DNA of 64,000 bases from Candidatus Gastranaerophilales bacterium (lineage in GTDB: Bacteria > Cyanobacteriota > Vampirovibrionia > Gastranaerophilales > Gastranaerophilaceae). The notes under the pieces are model-generated. The model was not told the origin of the DNA. It saw nothing but the letters and a program-made list of their open reading frames with translations, and made no database searches. The stretch is taken from contig CALVBS010000001.1 in assembly GCA_944325865.1 (NCBI GenBank), positions 1 through 64,000 on the forward strand, read 5' to 3'. Each line of letters begins with the position of its first letter. Position 1 is the stretch's first letter. A program made the translations under genes and the position numbers. Positions 16,926 through 25,506 of the stretch are shown here, piece after piece.

Positions 16926-18725
16926 ATGACAAACACTAACGAAAATATAAGAAATATAGCGATAATTGCACACGTTGACCACGGTAAAACTACCCTTGTT
17001 GACTGCCTTTTAAAGCAGGCAGGGGCTTTTAGAGATAATCAGCAGGTGCAGGAACGTGTTCTTGACAGTAATGATTTGGAAAGAGAACGCGGTATTACAA
17101 TTCTTTCTAAGAATATTTCAATTAACTATAAAAATACAAAGATTAATGTTGTGGACACTCCGGGGCACGCTGATTTCGGCGGAGAAGTTGAACGTGTATT
17201 AGGGATGGTTGACGGGGCATTGCTTATTGTTGATGCCGCAGAAGGACCTATGCCGCAGACAAGATTTGTTCTTTCAAAGGCTCTTGAATTAGGTTTAAAA
17301 ATAATTGTGGTTATAAACAAGATTGATAAACCTGCAGCAGAACCGTTAACGGCACTTGATAAGGTTTTTGATTTGTTTACGGAATTAACGGACAGAGAGG
17401 ACTTAATTGATTTCCCGTTTATTTTTGCAAGCAGTTTAAACGGTTTTGCAATAAAAGATTTAGATGATGAAAGAAAAGATATGATTCCGCTTCTGGATTG
17501 TATTTTAGAAAATATTAAACCTCCAAAGGGTGATGCTTCAAAACCATTCCAATTCAGGGCTACAACTCTTGATTATAACGACTATGTAGGAAGAATTGTA
17601 ATAGGACGTATTGAAAACGGAAAAGTAAAATCACAGGAACAGGTTTGTGTTATTCATGCCGATGGCAGCCAAGAAAAAGGTAAAATTACTAAGTTGTTCG
17701 GATTTCATGATTTGGGAAGAACCGAAATTCAGGAAGCGTCTGCCGGTGATATAGTAGGTATTGCTGGTTTTGCAGATGTGCAGATTGGTGAAAGTATCTG
17801 CTCTCTTGATAACCCTCAGCCTCTACCTCTGATTAAGGTTGATGAACCTACACTGCAGATGAATTTTTCTGTTAACGACAGCCCGTTTGCAGGTACTGAA
17901 GGTAAGTTTGTTACTTCCCGTCAGTTGAGAAAACGCCTTTACGATGAATTGGAAAAGAATGTAAGTTTGCGAGTTGAAGATACTGACAGAACTGACGTAT
18001 TCAGAGTATCAGGCCGCGGCGAACTTCACCTCGGTATTTTGATTGAAACGATGCGTCGTGAAGGTTACGAATTTCAGGTTTCAAAACCGGAAGTTATATA
18101 TAAGACCATTGACGGAAAACAGTGCGAACCTTACGAAAACCTGATAGTAGATGTTCCGGAAGAATATGCCGGAAGCTGTATTGACAGATTGTCAGGCAGA
18201 AAAGCGGAAATGAAGGAAATGAACAATGCCAAAGGCAGAACTACTATGACTTTCCATATTCCGGCAAGAGGCTTAATAGGCTTTAGAAGTGAATTTATCA
18301 GAATGACCCGCGGTGAAGGTATAATGTATCACACTTTCCTCCACTACAGACCTTATGCCGGTGATATTCCTCGTCAGAGAAACGGTTCTATTATTGCCCA
18401 TGAACAGGGTGAAGCTATTCCTTACGCACTTGCTCAATTTGAAGACAGAGGAACTTTCTTTGTCACTCCGAAAACAAAGGTTTACCGCGGTATGATTATC
18501 GGTGAATGTAATAAGCCGCAGGATATCGTGGTTAATATCTGCAAAACTAAGAAATTAACCAATATGAGAAGTGCAACGGCAGATGTTATGGTTACTCTTC
18601 AAGCTCATAAGGAAATGTCACTTGAAGAATGCCTTGAATATATTGCGGATGATGAACTCGTTGAAATTACACCTGAAAATGTAAGGATTCGTAAAGCGGA
18701 TTTGAATAAGAAAATTTATAATTAA
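16926..18725 (+). CDS. typA: translational GTPase TypA/BipA
   Basis: Ribosome-associated GTPase of the EF-G family that helps 50S assembly and stress or low-temperature growth. About 600 residues, usual size. G1 AHVDHGKTT, G2 region ERGITI, G3 DTPGHADFGGE, G4 NKIDKP are all present. The C-terminal TypA-specific blocks are also present (ARGLIGFRSEF, GEAIPYALAQFEDRG, MRSATADVMV). The ATG at 16926 (MTNTNENIRN) fits the family start and has GGCGGG upstream; ATG 16914 would add four residues. Confidence 0.95.
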   Translation: MTNTNENIRNIAIIAHVDHGKTTLVDCLLKQAGAFRDNQQVQERVLDSNDLERERGITILSKNISINYKNTKINVVDTPGHADFGGEVERVLGMVDGALLIVDAAEGPMPQTRFVLSKALELGLKIIVVINKIDKPAAEPLTALDKVFDLFTELTDREDLIDFPFIFASSLNGFAIKDLDDERKDMIPLLDCILENIKPPKGDASKPFQFRATTLDYNDYVGRIVIGRIENGKVKSQEQVCVIHADGSQEKGKITKLFGFHDLGRTEIQEASAGDIVGIAGFADVQIGESICSLDNPQPLPLIKVDEPTLQMNFSVNDSPFAGTEGKFVTSRQLRKRLYDELEKNVSLRVEDTDRTDVFRVSGRGELHLGILIETMRREGYEFQVSKPEVIYKTIDGKQCEPYENLIVDVPEEYAGSCIDRLSGRKAEMKEMNNAKGRTTMTFHIPARGLIGFRSEFIRMTRGEGIMYHTFLHYRPYAGDIPRQRNGSIIAHEQGEAIPYALAQFEDRGTFFVTPKTKVYRGMIIGECNKPQDIVVNICKTKKLTNMRSATADVMVTLQAHKEMSLEECLEYIADDELVEITPENVRIRKADLNKKIYN

Positions 18726-18990
18726 GGTAAATTTTTCCAATATTCACTTTCTGTTAATGCTTTATTAGTACATCCAAAGCCGTTTCTGTTAGAGGTTGAT
18801 GTAGTGGACAATATTCTTTGTCTAAAAATTCTGTTCCTTTAACCCCCATTGGCATTAATTTCCCGTTATTCATAAACTGAAACGCAAAAACATCATGGCC
18901 TAACTGATTCTGTGTTTTTTTAGAGCCGTTTACATCAATAATCAAAATAATTGTATTTGACCTGTTGACATGTCTGTTAACGGAAAAGGT
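18722..18990 (-). pseudogene. 3' remnant of a prepilin-like gene with frameshift
   Basis: The frame reads IIDVNGSKKxxNxLGHDVFAFQF and GKLMPMG, the conserved core of the prepilin-like family, up to EYC. One base is then missing. In the next frame the match continues through NGFGCTNKALTESEYWKNLP and a stop at 18722-18724. The reading frame is open only back to about 18990, so signal, membrane helix and most of the globular domain are gone. The stop shares bases with the typA stop codon on the other strand. No promoter or ribosome-binding site is visible; this is a dead copy. Confidence 0.8.
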
Positions 18991-19058
18991 TTAACGTTGA
19001 CTATGCAATCATTATTTTGTAAAATTAGACTGTATTTAAGAGATTAGGGAGTATTAAA

Positions 19059-20336
19059 ATGGATATAAAATCAGTTATTCTGGCTGCCGGTAAGGGTACA
19101 AGAATGAAGTCGGAAACTCCGAAAGTTTTACATGAAATTTTCGGAAAAACGCTTGTTGGTTATGTGCTTGACAGTGTTAAAAACATAACAAGTGAAAATT
19201 TTGTAATTGTAGGTCATCATGCCGAAGAAGTCGAAGATTTCGTTAAAAATAATTATAATAATGCAAAAACAGTGCTGCAGACTCCACAGTTAGGAACCGG
19301 ACATGCTGTTTCCATGGTTTGTCCTATGTTAAAGGATTACAAAGGTTTGGTGCTGATTTTGTGCGGTGATACTCCGCTTATTACTGAAGAAACGTTGAAA
19401 AGTTTTGTCGAATTTCATAAAGAAAATAAATCCGATTTGACTGTAATGAGTACAATTTTTGATAATCCTGCAAACTACGGCAGAATTATTCGAGAGAACG
19501 ATAATTCTTTAAAATGCATTGTTGAAGAAAAAGATGCAACTCCAGAACAAAAAGCAGTTAAAGAGGTTAATGCAGGAATATACTGTCTTGATTGGGCAAA
19601 GGTATGCCCTGCTTTTTCTCAGTTGACAAGTAACAATGCTCAGGGAGAATATTATCTTACTGATATTATTGAATGGGGAAAGAAAAATTCTTTAAGCGTA
19701 AACGCATATATTATGGAAAATAATGAAGAAATTTTCGGGATTAACTCTCGTGTGCATCTTGCTCAAGCTACAAAAATTATGCAGCACAGAATTAACGAAA
19801 AACATATGCTTAACGGAGTTACTATAGTTGATCCGGATACAACTTATATTAGTGCTGATACTGAAATCGGGCAGGATACGATAATTTATCCTTCTACTTA
19901 TATTGAAGGTAAAAATAAAATCGGTAAAAAATGTAAAATTGGCCCTATGGCTCACCTCAGAGGCGGGGTTGAGATTGCTGACAATGTAAAAATCGGCAAT
20001 TTTGTGGAGGTTAAAAAATCCAGAATAGATTCTAATACCAATGCAGGGCATCTTTCTTATATCGGTGACAGTGAAATAGGCTCTCAGGTTAATATAGGTG
20101 CTGGAACGATAACAGCCAATTACAATCCGCTCACAAAAGTAAAAAGTAAAACCGTGCTGAAAGATAATGTCAAAATTGGGTCAAATACGGTTCTTGTAGC
20201 CCCTGTTGAAGTGGAAGAAGGTGCTAATGTAGGAGCATTGAGTGTTATTACAAAAAATGTTCCGTCCTGGGCACTGGCTTTAACACGCTCTCCTATGCGA
20301 ATTGTTGCAGACTGGGTAAAAGAACAGCTTAAATAA
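19059..20336 (+). CDS. glmU: bifunctional UDP-N-acetylglucosamine pyrophosphorylase / glucosamine-1-phosphate acetyltransferase
   Basis: Makes UDP-GlcNAc for peptidoglycan and lipopolysaccharide. The N-terminal uridylyltransferase has LAAGKGTRMKSETPKVLH (7-24). The C-terminal half is a left-handed beta-helix with hexapeptide repeats and the acetyltransferase block NAGHLSYIGDSEIGSQVNIGAG with catalytic histidine candidates in MAHLRGG. 425 residues is about 30 shorter than the E. coli protein, the loss being at the C-terminal tail after the last helix coils. The start has GGGAG upstream. Confidence 0.93.
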   Translation: MDIKSVILAAGKGTRMKSETPKVLHEIFGKTLVGYVLDSVKNITSENFVIVGHHAEEVEDFVKNNYNNAKTVLQTPQLGTGHAVSMVCPMLKDYKGLVLILCGDTPLITEETLKSFVEFHKENKSDLTVMSTIFDNPANYGRIIRENDNSLKCIVEEKDATPEQKAVKEVNAGIYCLDWAKVCPAFSQLTSNNAQGEYYLTDIIEWGKKNSLSVNAYIMENNEEIFGINSRVHLAQATKIMQHRINEKHMLNGVTIVDPDTTYISADTEIGQDTIIYPSTYIEGKNKIGKKCKIGPMAHLRGGVEIADNVKIGNFVEVKKSRIDSNTNAGHLSYIGDSEIGSQVNIGAGTITANYNPLTKVKSKTVLKDNVKIGSNTVLVAPVEVEEGANVGALSVITKNVPSWALALTRSPMRIVADWVKEQLK

Positions 20337-20406
20337 AACTTGTTCTACGCATTAATACTATACTCTACAATATAAACTTAAAAAGATATATTGAACTTAA
20401 ATCGGT

Positions 20407-20970
20407 TTATCTAAAAAGTCTTTCAAGTTTTCTTGGCCAGACATATCCGACATGACCTATGTATTTTCTTGTATTTCCGTTTTCGGTTCTTACAAACATA
20501 TTAAAAGTTCCGTAAGGTCGTGCGATTTTGTCGGAATATGTTGCAAGCGTAAACATATCTATATAATCAATATTGTCAACTGAAAAATCTTTTGTTTTAT
20601 CTTCTAATTCAAGTTTTCCGTTGAGTTTTTGTGATACAAAGCGTATTCTGCTTACTTTCAGTTCTTTTGCTGTAAGTTTGAAATCCTGATTTGTATCCAT
20701 TTCATAGAATGGTTCAAAGAGTCTGTCTTTATCTTTTTCACATCCAAGTAAATCTTTTTGAGTGTAAGACCCGTTTGTTTTTTCATGAATCATATAATAT
20801 TTTGTGCTGCCTATTTTAATCCAAAACGGAGTGCTGTCTGCAAATTTTGTTGAAAAAATATTAAACATTACGGGCGGTTCATCTCTGCCGGTATCCAATC
20901 CATATGACGGCGAGATTCCCAGTGCTGTAAAAAGTATTCCGAAAAATATAATTGTTTGGAGTTTTTTCAT
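20407..20970 (-). CDS. secreted EF-hand-like protein
   Basis: 187 residues from ATG 20970 with GGAAAGG upstream; an earlier in-frame ATG at 21027 would precede the signal peptide. Residues 1-24 form a signal peptide (MKKLQTIIFFGILFTALGIS...SYG). A canonical calcium loop is at 92-103: D92, N94, D96, K98, E103 (DTNQDFKLTAKE). Only one EF-hand is obvious. The rest is beta-rich with no family I know. Probably periplasmic or released. Divergent from the MFS gene, whose start is 22 bases beyond the earlier ATG. Confidence 0.7.
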   Translation of the reverse strand: MKKLQTIIFFGILFTALGISPSYGLDTGRDEPPVMFNIFSTKFADSTPFWIKIGSTKYYMIHEKTNGSYTQKDLLGCEKDKDRLFEPFYEMDTNQDFKLTAKELKVSRIRFVSQKLNGKLELEDKTKDFSVDNIDYIDMFTLATYSDKIARPYGTFNMFVRTENGNTRKYIGHVGYVWPRKLERLFR

Positions 20971-21048
20971 GGCCTTTCCTTTTTTACTATTATAACGAAA
21001 AATAAATAAAAAGGTTTTGTTAAACAATTTTTGATATAATATTTTATT

Positions 21049-22440
21049 ATGACCAATCGGAAAATAAAATGGGCGATGTTTGTCATAATAGCTGTCGGAA
21101 ATTTTATCGGCATGCTGGATTCGACAACCGTTAATCTTGCACTTTACCCTATGTCTGTTGATTTGAATGTATCAATGGGGCAGATTCAGTGGGTAATGAT
21201 AGCATATATGCTCACTTTAACGGTTTTATTGCCGTTTTTCGGTAAACTTGGTGATATTTTCCCGAAAAACAAGCTTTATGCTGTAGGATATGGAATTTTC
21301 GCACTGGGTGCTTTTTTAAGTATGATTGCTCCCAATTTTCATACTCTTATTGCCTTTCGTTGTTTTGAGGCACTGGGTGCATCAATTATGCTTTCAAATG
21401 CTCAGGCGATTATTGCAAGAATTTTTTCTAAAGAACGCAGAGGTAAAGCTCTTGGTTTAAACGGATGTATCGTTGCAATAGGCGGAATGAGCGGCCCTGC
21501 AATCGGTGGTTTTTTGATAAATTATTTCGGATGGCATTCGGTATTTTTTCCGTGTATTCCGTTTGCTCTAATTGGGGTTTTCTACAGCTGGAAAATGCTT
21601 CCGAATTACGTGAAAAAGAAAAAGTTCAGATTTGACTATCCGGGTTTTATATATTTTACTATAAGTCTGCTGGCACTTTTGCTTGCCATATCAGAAGGCT
21701 ATCAATGGGGCTGGACATCCGTTAAGATTATTACTCTTGGTATAATAACTCTGCTTTTTGGCGGTTTGTTTTATTTTAGGGATCATAAAATTAATTATCC
21801 TCTCATTGATTTTTCAATGTTTGCAATAAAACCGTTTACTTTTGGTAATCTCGCTGTTATGACATCCTATATGGCTATGTACACAAACAGCATTTTGCTT
21901 CCGTTTTATTTGCAGGAAATTTTGAAATTGGATGCTCTTACTGCAGGTTTGTTAATTTTGCCTTATTCGGTAACACTTTCTTTTGTTGCTCCTGTGAGCG
22001 GACGATTATCCGGAAAATACGGCAGCAGGTATTTAACGCTTGCCGGACCTATAGTTTATATAATTGCACTTTTAATGTTTACAACATTTGATAAATCGAC
22101 ACATCTCTGGGAAATTGTTGTTGCCTCCGGTGTTATGGGAATCGGAAACGGTTTATTCCAATCTCCGTCAAATAATGCAATTATGACCAGTGTGAAAAAA
22201 AACGAACTCGGAATTGCCTCCGGTATTCTGGCCTTATCAAGAAATATGGGTAATATTCTGGGCGTTGCAGTTACGATTACGCTTTTTGAAACATTTAGAG
22301 AATTTTTTATTCACCATGGAGAAATATATGAACGGGCATTTCTTAACTCGTATCATACAACCATGTGTTTTGGTATATTGTTCGGGTTAATGTGTTTTAT
22401 TTTTGCTTTTGTTGCCTACAGACCGGCGAAACGGGTTTAG
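21049..22440 (+). CDS. MFS transporter, DHA2 (EmrB/QacA) drug:H+ antiporter type
   Basis: Inner-membrane drug or metabolite exporter driven by protons. 463 residues with about fourteen helices. FIGMLDSTTVNLAL in helix 1 is the DHA2 motif D1; GKLGDIFPKNKLY is motif A between helices 2 and 3; and LGASIMLSNAQAIIARIF follows. ATG lies about 10 bases after TATAAT with no ribosome-binding site, so the message may be leaderless. The next membrane gene starts 23 bases after its stop. Confidence 0.9.
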   Translation: MTNRKIKWAMFVIIAVGNFIGMLDSTTVNLALYPMSVDLNVSMGQIQWVMIAYMLTLTVLLPFFGKLGDIFPKNKLYAVGYGIFALGAFLSMIAPNFHTLIAFRCFEALGASIMLSNAQAIIARIFSKERRGKALGLNGCIVAIGGMSGPAIGGFLINYFGWHSVFFPCIPFALIGVFYSWKMLPNYVKKKKFRFDYPGFIYFTISLLALLLAISEGYQWGWTSVKIITLGIITLLFGGLFYFRDHKINYPLIDFSMFAIKPFTFGNLAVMTSYMAMYTNSILLPFYLQEILKLDALTAGLLILPYSVTLSFVAPVSGRLSGKYGSRYLTLAGPIVYIIALLMFTTFDKSTHLWEIVVASGVMGIGNGLFQSPSNNAIMTSVKKNELGIASGILALSRNMGNILGVAVTITLFETFREFFIHHGEIYERAFLNSYHTTMCFGILFGLMCFIFAFVAYRPAKRV

Positions 22441-22463
22441 TATATTTGTGATAAACTGAAAGT

Positions 22464-23498
22464 ATGAGTAAGAAAAAGATTGCAGCTTTATTAATAACAA
22501 TAGGCTTGCTTGCCGCTGTATTTTATGAAATTAACTGGAGAGAGCTTATAGATACTTTCAGAGATTTTAATTTCAAAAATATTTGGCTTATTGTTCCAAT
22601 GTATGTTTTAACCCTTTATGCAAGGGGAATTCGCTGGAAAGCTCTTTTGCTTAATAATCCAAAATATTCATCACTTCATCTTGGTGAAGTTTTTACTGTA
22701 GGAAGTATGTTGAATATTTTTCTTCCAGCAAGAGCGGGAGATGTTTATAGAGCATACTACCTTGGCTCTGTTAAGGGTGAGAAGAAAATGAAAGTGTTCG
22801 GTTCTATTATTCTTGAACGTACCCTTGACGGAATCAGTGTATTTCTTATGCTTCTTCTTGCCATATTATTTTATTGTAAACAAGATTGGATTTTACATAT
22901 TGCATACGGTATAGGAGCTTTGTTTTTTGGAAGTTTAGTCGTCTTTTATATAGTTTTTAAGTTTAATAAAATTGATGCAATTTGCGAATATTTTATACGG
23001 TTAGTCCTGAAACTTCCTGACAGATTTTCTCATAGACTTTCAGCATTAATTGAAAAATTATCCAGTCATACAAAATCTTTTATGGAAGGTTTTGAGGTTC
23101 TGGACTATTGGAATTACTGGTTGCTTGCCTGTATTACAAGTCTTGTTGTCTGGGGTATTGAAGCATATGTTGCATATTTGATTGTTGACAGTTTTTCACT
23201 TGGACTCGGATTTGCTGCCGGACTTTTCGTCTTGAGCTTAATTTCTTTTTCAACAATGATTCCATCAACATCTGTATTTTTAGGTCCGTATCAGGTCGCA
23301 TATATCATGGCTCTCGGTATTTTCGGGATAGAAAAGTCAACGGCTCTTGCTGTTTCTACTGTTCATCAGACCTTGCTAATGCTTATGCTAACTGTTATCG
23401 GAGGCTGGTTCCTTTTAAAATTTAATATTTCAATGAAAGATATTAAAAATGCGGAAGAATCAGAAGAGAAAGCTGAAAAAGAAAAACTATCTGTTTAA
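22464..23498 (+). CDS. flippase-like integral membrane protein (LPG synthase TM / UPF0104 family)
   Basis: 344 residues, seven or eight helices. Family hallmarks: ARGIRWKALLLN (about 54-65), FLPARAGDVYRAYYLG (about 90-105), ILERTLDGISV and the STSVFLGPYQ block near 270. These proteins share the membrane part of MprF and are thought to translocate lipids or glycolipids; no soluble synthetase domain is present. The C-terminal tail is Glu/Lys-rich. It is probably cotranscribed with the MFS gene and overlaps the convergent peptidase gene by 12 bases. Confidence 0.82.
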   Translation: MSKKKIAALLITIGLLAAVFYEINWRELIDTFRDFNFKNIWLIVPMYVLTLYARGIRWKALLLNNPKYSSLHLGEVFTVGSMLNIFLPARAGDVYRAYYLGSVKGEKKMKVFGSIILERTLDGISVFLMLLLAILFYCKQDWILHIAYGIGALFFGSLVVFYIVFKFNKIDAICEYFIRLVLKLPDRFSHRLSALIEKLSSHTKSFMEGFEVLDYWNYWLLACITSLVVWGIEAYVAYLIVDSFSLGLGFAAGLFVLSLISFSTMIPSTSVFLGPYQVAYIMALGIFGIEKSTALAVSTVHQTLLMLMLTVIGGWFLLKFNISMKDIKNAEESEEKAEKEKLSV

Positions 23499-24254
23499 AT
23501 CTTTTGAGAGAAAACCTGTAATAAATTTAAATTTTTTCAAAAATGTATTTATTGACAAATCGAAGCTTTCCCCTGTTTTTTGGTTGTAGATATTAATTTT
23601 TTCAGTTTGTTTGTTTACATCTGTGATAACATAACAGTGCCATGTTTCGAGTTTTGGAAAATTAACAAAGTATCCTGTGCCGGCAATGAAATTATGTTCT
23701 CCATTAGAGGAAGAAATTAAATTAAGAATGGTTTTTGCTTCAGGGGTGCTTGATATTAAGGTGTTTTTCAGCGAATATTCATTTACACATCTTGGTTTCT
23801 TTCCTGTAAACATATGCATGAATTTGCTTGGCGAATTGTATTCAAATTTTTCTACGGATTTTGGAATACGGCTTATTAATGACTTGAGAAACGGATGTTG
23901 TTTTATAAGTTTATTCATTGCAATTTCCATTGCTTTTAGTGTATTATTCTCTTCAATGTTATGCATGACAATATTGCCGTATTTATCAGATAGTTTCAGA
24001 TTATTTATCTCTTTTAAAGTTACGAATATATCTTTTTCTGAATCATAAATATTTGAAAAATGAATTTTATACTCCGGCAAATCCGGATTGAAAGTTTTTT
24101 GAATATGTTTTTTGAGAATTGATTTACCCGTATCAGTTCTTGTCAAAGCATTCAGTGTTGAGGCAAGATAACAGTCTGAAAAGATTTGTTTTGCATTTTT
24201 TAATGATGATATCTCTTGTTCCGAAATCGGTCTATAGAATTTTTGAATATTCAT
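23487..24254 (-). CDS. calpain-like cysteine peptidase, second of a tandem pair
   Basis: 255 residues. The order of blocks matches the catalytic core of calpains (clan CA, C2-like): nucleophile C28 in SDCYLASTLNALTR, helix MEIAMNKLIKQHP (about 109-121), FMHMFTGKKP (about 145-154), H206 in WHCYVITDV, and a C-terminal strand with NQKTGES that may give the Asn. There is no signal peptide. About one third of residues match the upstream paralogue at 24298 by eye, so the pair arose by tandem duplication. This copy is shorter in the segment after the cysteine. Function is inferred only from the blocks. Confidence 0.6.
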   Translation of the reverse strand: MNIQKFYRPISEQEISSLKNAKQIFSDCYLASTLNALTRTDTGKSILKKHIQKTFNPDLPEYKIHFSNIYDSEKDIFVTLKEINNLKLSDKYGNIVMHNIEENNTLKAMEIAMNKLIKQHPFLKSLISRIPKSVEKFEYNSPSKFMHMFTGKKPRCVNEYSLKNTLISSTPEAKTILNLISSSNGEHNFIAGTGYFVNFPKLETWHCYVITDVNKQTEKINIYNQKTGESFDLSINTFLKKFKFITGFLSKDLNR

Positions 24255-24297
24255 ATTTTAGCTAAAAATCCTCAATATATTTTTTTGCCAAGTTATT

Positions 24298-25158
24298 TTA
24301 TTCAAGTGTCTCATTGAAATAGCCTGTGATGTATTTGAATTTTTTCAAAAATTCATCAAATGATAAATTTAAGTCTTCATTTGTTCTTTTATTTTTTAAG
24401 GTCACGGATTTATTGTCCGGATTAACATTAGTTATTGTAAAACAATGGAATGATTTTATCCTTTTATCAAAAGAAATTCCGGAACCGGCAACAAAACTGT
24501 AATTGTTTCCCGGAGTTTCAGCCATTCTTGAGAGTAATTCGTAAACTTCTGGTTTATATTTTTTCATAGTTAAATTCAGCGATTTTTCCCCTATACTTAT
24601 TGGCTTTTTGCCGGTAAACATTTCCATAAATCTTGATGGAAAATTGTATTCAAATTTCTTTTGAATAAACATTTTCCATACACGGTTGATAAAAGCTTTC
24701 TTTGACGGATGTTCTTCAATCAGTTTTGACATAGCAATTTCGCAGGTTCTGACAATAGGATTAGTCTGTTTTTCGCTAACAGTTTGATATTTTTTTAAAT
24801 CCTCTGATGTTACTTTATATGTTTTTGCTGCTCCGTCTATATCTTTGAAAGTACAGCTGAACTCCTCTGATATTTCAGGATTTGATGCAGTTAAACTGTT
24901 TCTTTTTATATATTCGGGCGTATTATAAAGTTCATTGTATAGCTCTCTTTTTTGTGCCGCATTAATTTGTTGTTTTATATTGTTTTGAAGAATTTCGGCT
25001 CCTTTTGCACTGCGGCTGAGAGCTTCCAGTGACGAAACAAGATAGCAGTCATGAAATACCTGTCTGGAATTTTTTATGCTTTCCATAGATGTTTCATTAA
25101 CCGGTTTATAAATATTATCCGGTATAAATGTATAACTTCCTGCCTGCGACACTGCCAT
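24298..25158 (-). CDS. calpain-like cysteine peptidase, first of a tandem pair
   Basis: 286 residues from ATG 25158, 41 bases after the HTH stop; an earlier in-frame ATG (25242) would overlap the HTH gene. Candidate triad: C38 in FHDCYLVSSLEALSR, H238 in FHCFTITNV and an Asn in LKNKRTNED. Helix CEIAMSKLIEEHP and the FMEMFTGKKP block lie between them as in calpains (iEKAyAKl, then lTGG). No signal peptide or calcium-binding domain is visible. Part of a probable HTH-peptidase-peptidase operon. Substrate and self/non-self target are unknown. Confidence 0.62.
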   Translation of the reverse strand: MAVSQAGSYTFIPDNIYKPVNETSMESIKNSRQVFHDCYLVSSLEALSRSAKGAEILQNNIKQQINAAQKRELYNELYNTPEYIKRNSLTASNPEISEEFSCTFKDIDGAAKTYKVTSEDLKKYQTVSEKQTNPIVRTCEIAMSKLIEEHPSKKAFINRVWKMFIQKKFEYNFPSRFMEMFTGKKPISIGEKSLNLTMKKYKPEVYELLSRMAETPGNNYSFVAGSGISFDKRIKSFHCFTITNVNPDNKSVTLKNKRTNEDLNLSFDEFLKKFKYITGYFNETLE

Positions 25159-25199
25159 ATATTTTTTAAAACAGATGCGGCTTAATAATTGCCTGATTT

Positions 25200-25436
25200 T
25201 TAAGTTTCGTGAATATCTATTTTGTAACCTAATATTTCGCAAATCAATATCATTTCTGAAAATTTCAGAGTTCCTTTTTCAATTTTTGCTCTAACGTTGA
25301 ATCTTGAATATTCTTTCCCGCTCAAAAAGCTCATTCGTCTTGCAAGTTCAGCTATTGTAATCTTATTTCTGAACAATAAAAGTCTTACAAGTTCGTTTAT
25401 ATCTGTCTTTGAATCAATATCAATATTTATAGCCAT
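25200..25436 (-). CDS. small HTH protein (DUF6471-like) heading the peptidase pair
   Basis: 78 residues. It reads LVRLLLFRNKITIAELARRM...FNVRAKIEKGTLKFSEMILICEILGYKI: a helix-turn-helix in which the second half (K-I-x-K-G-T-L) matches the DUF6471-type consensus. The gene at 33900 is a clear relative (NNKLARGSLRYSDAKLIADVLEYKI). It precedes the two calpain-like peptidase genes on the same strand and may control them. Confidence 0.7.
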   Translation of the reverse strand: MAINIDIDSKTDINELVRLLLFRNKITIAELARRMSFLSGKEYSRFNVRAKIEKGTLKFSEMILICEILGYKIDIHET

Positions 25437-25479
25437 TATTTTATTATAAGCGGATTGTTAATGTATTGATATTTTTATA

Positions 25480-25506
25480 AAAAAGCCTGCGATTGCAGGC
25501 TTTTTG
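25480..25506 (-). terminator. intrinsic terminator after proS
   Basis: AAAAGCCTGC / GCAGGCTTTT stem with loop GATT. T runs flank it on both strands, so it may act both ways, but its natural user is proS, whose stop codon lies immediately next to it. Confidence 0.88.
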
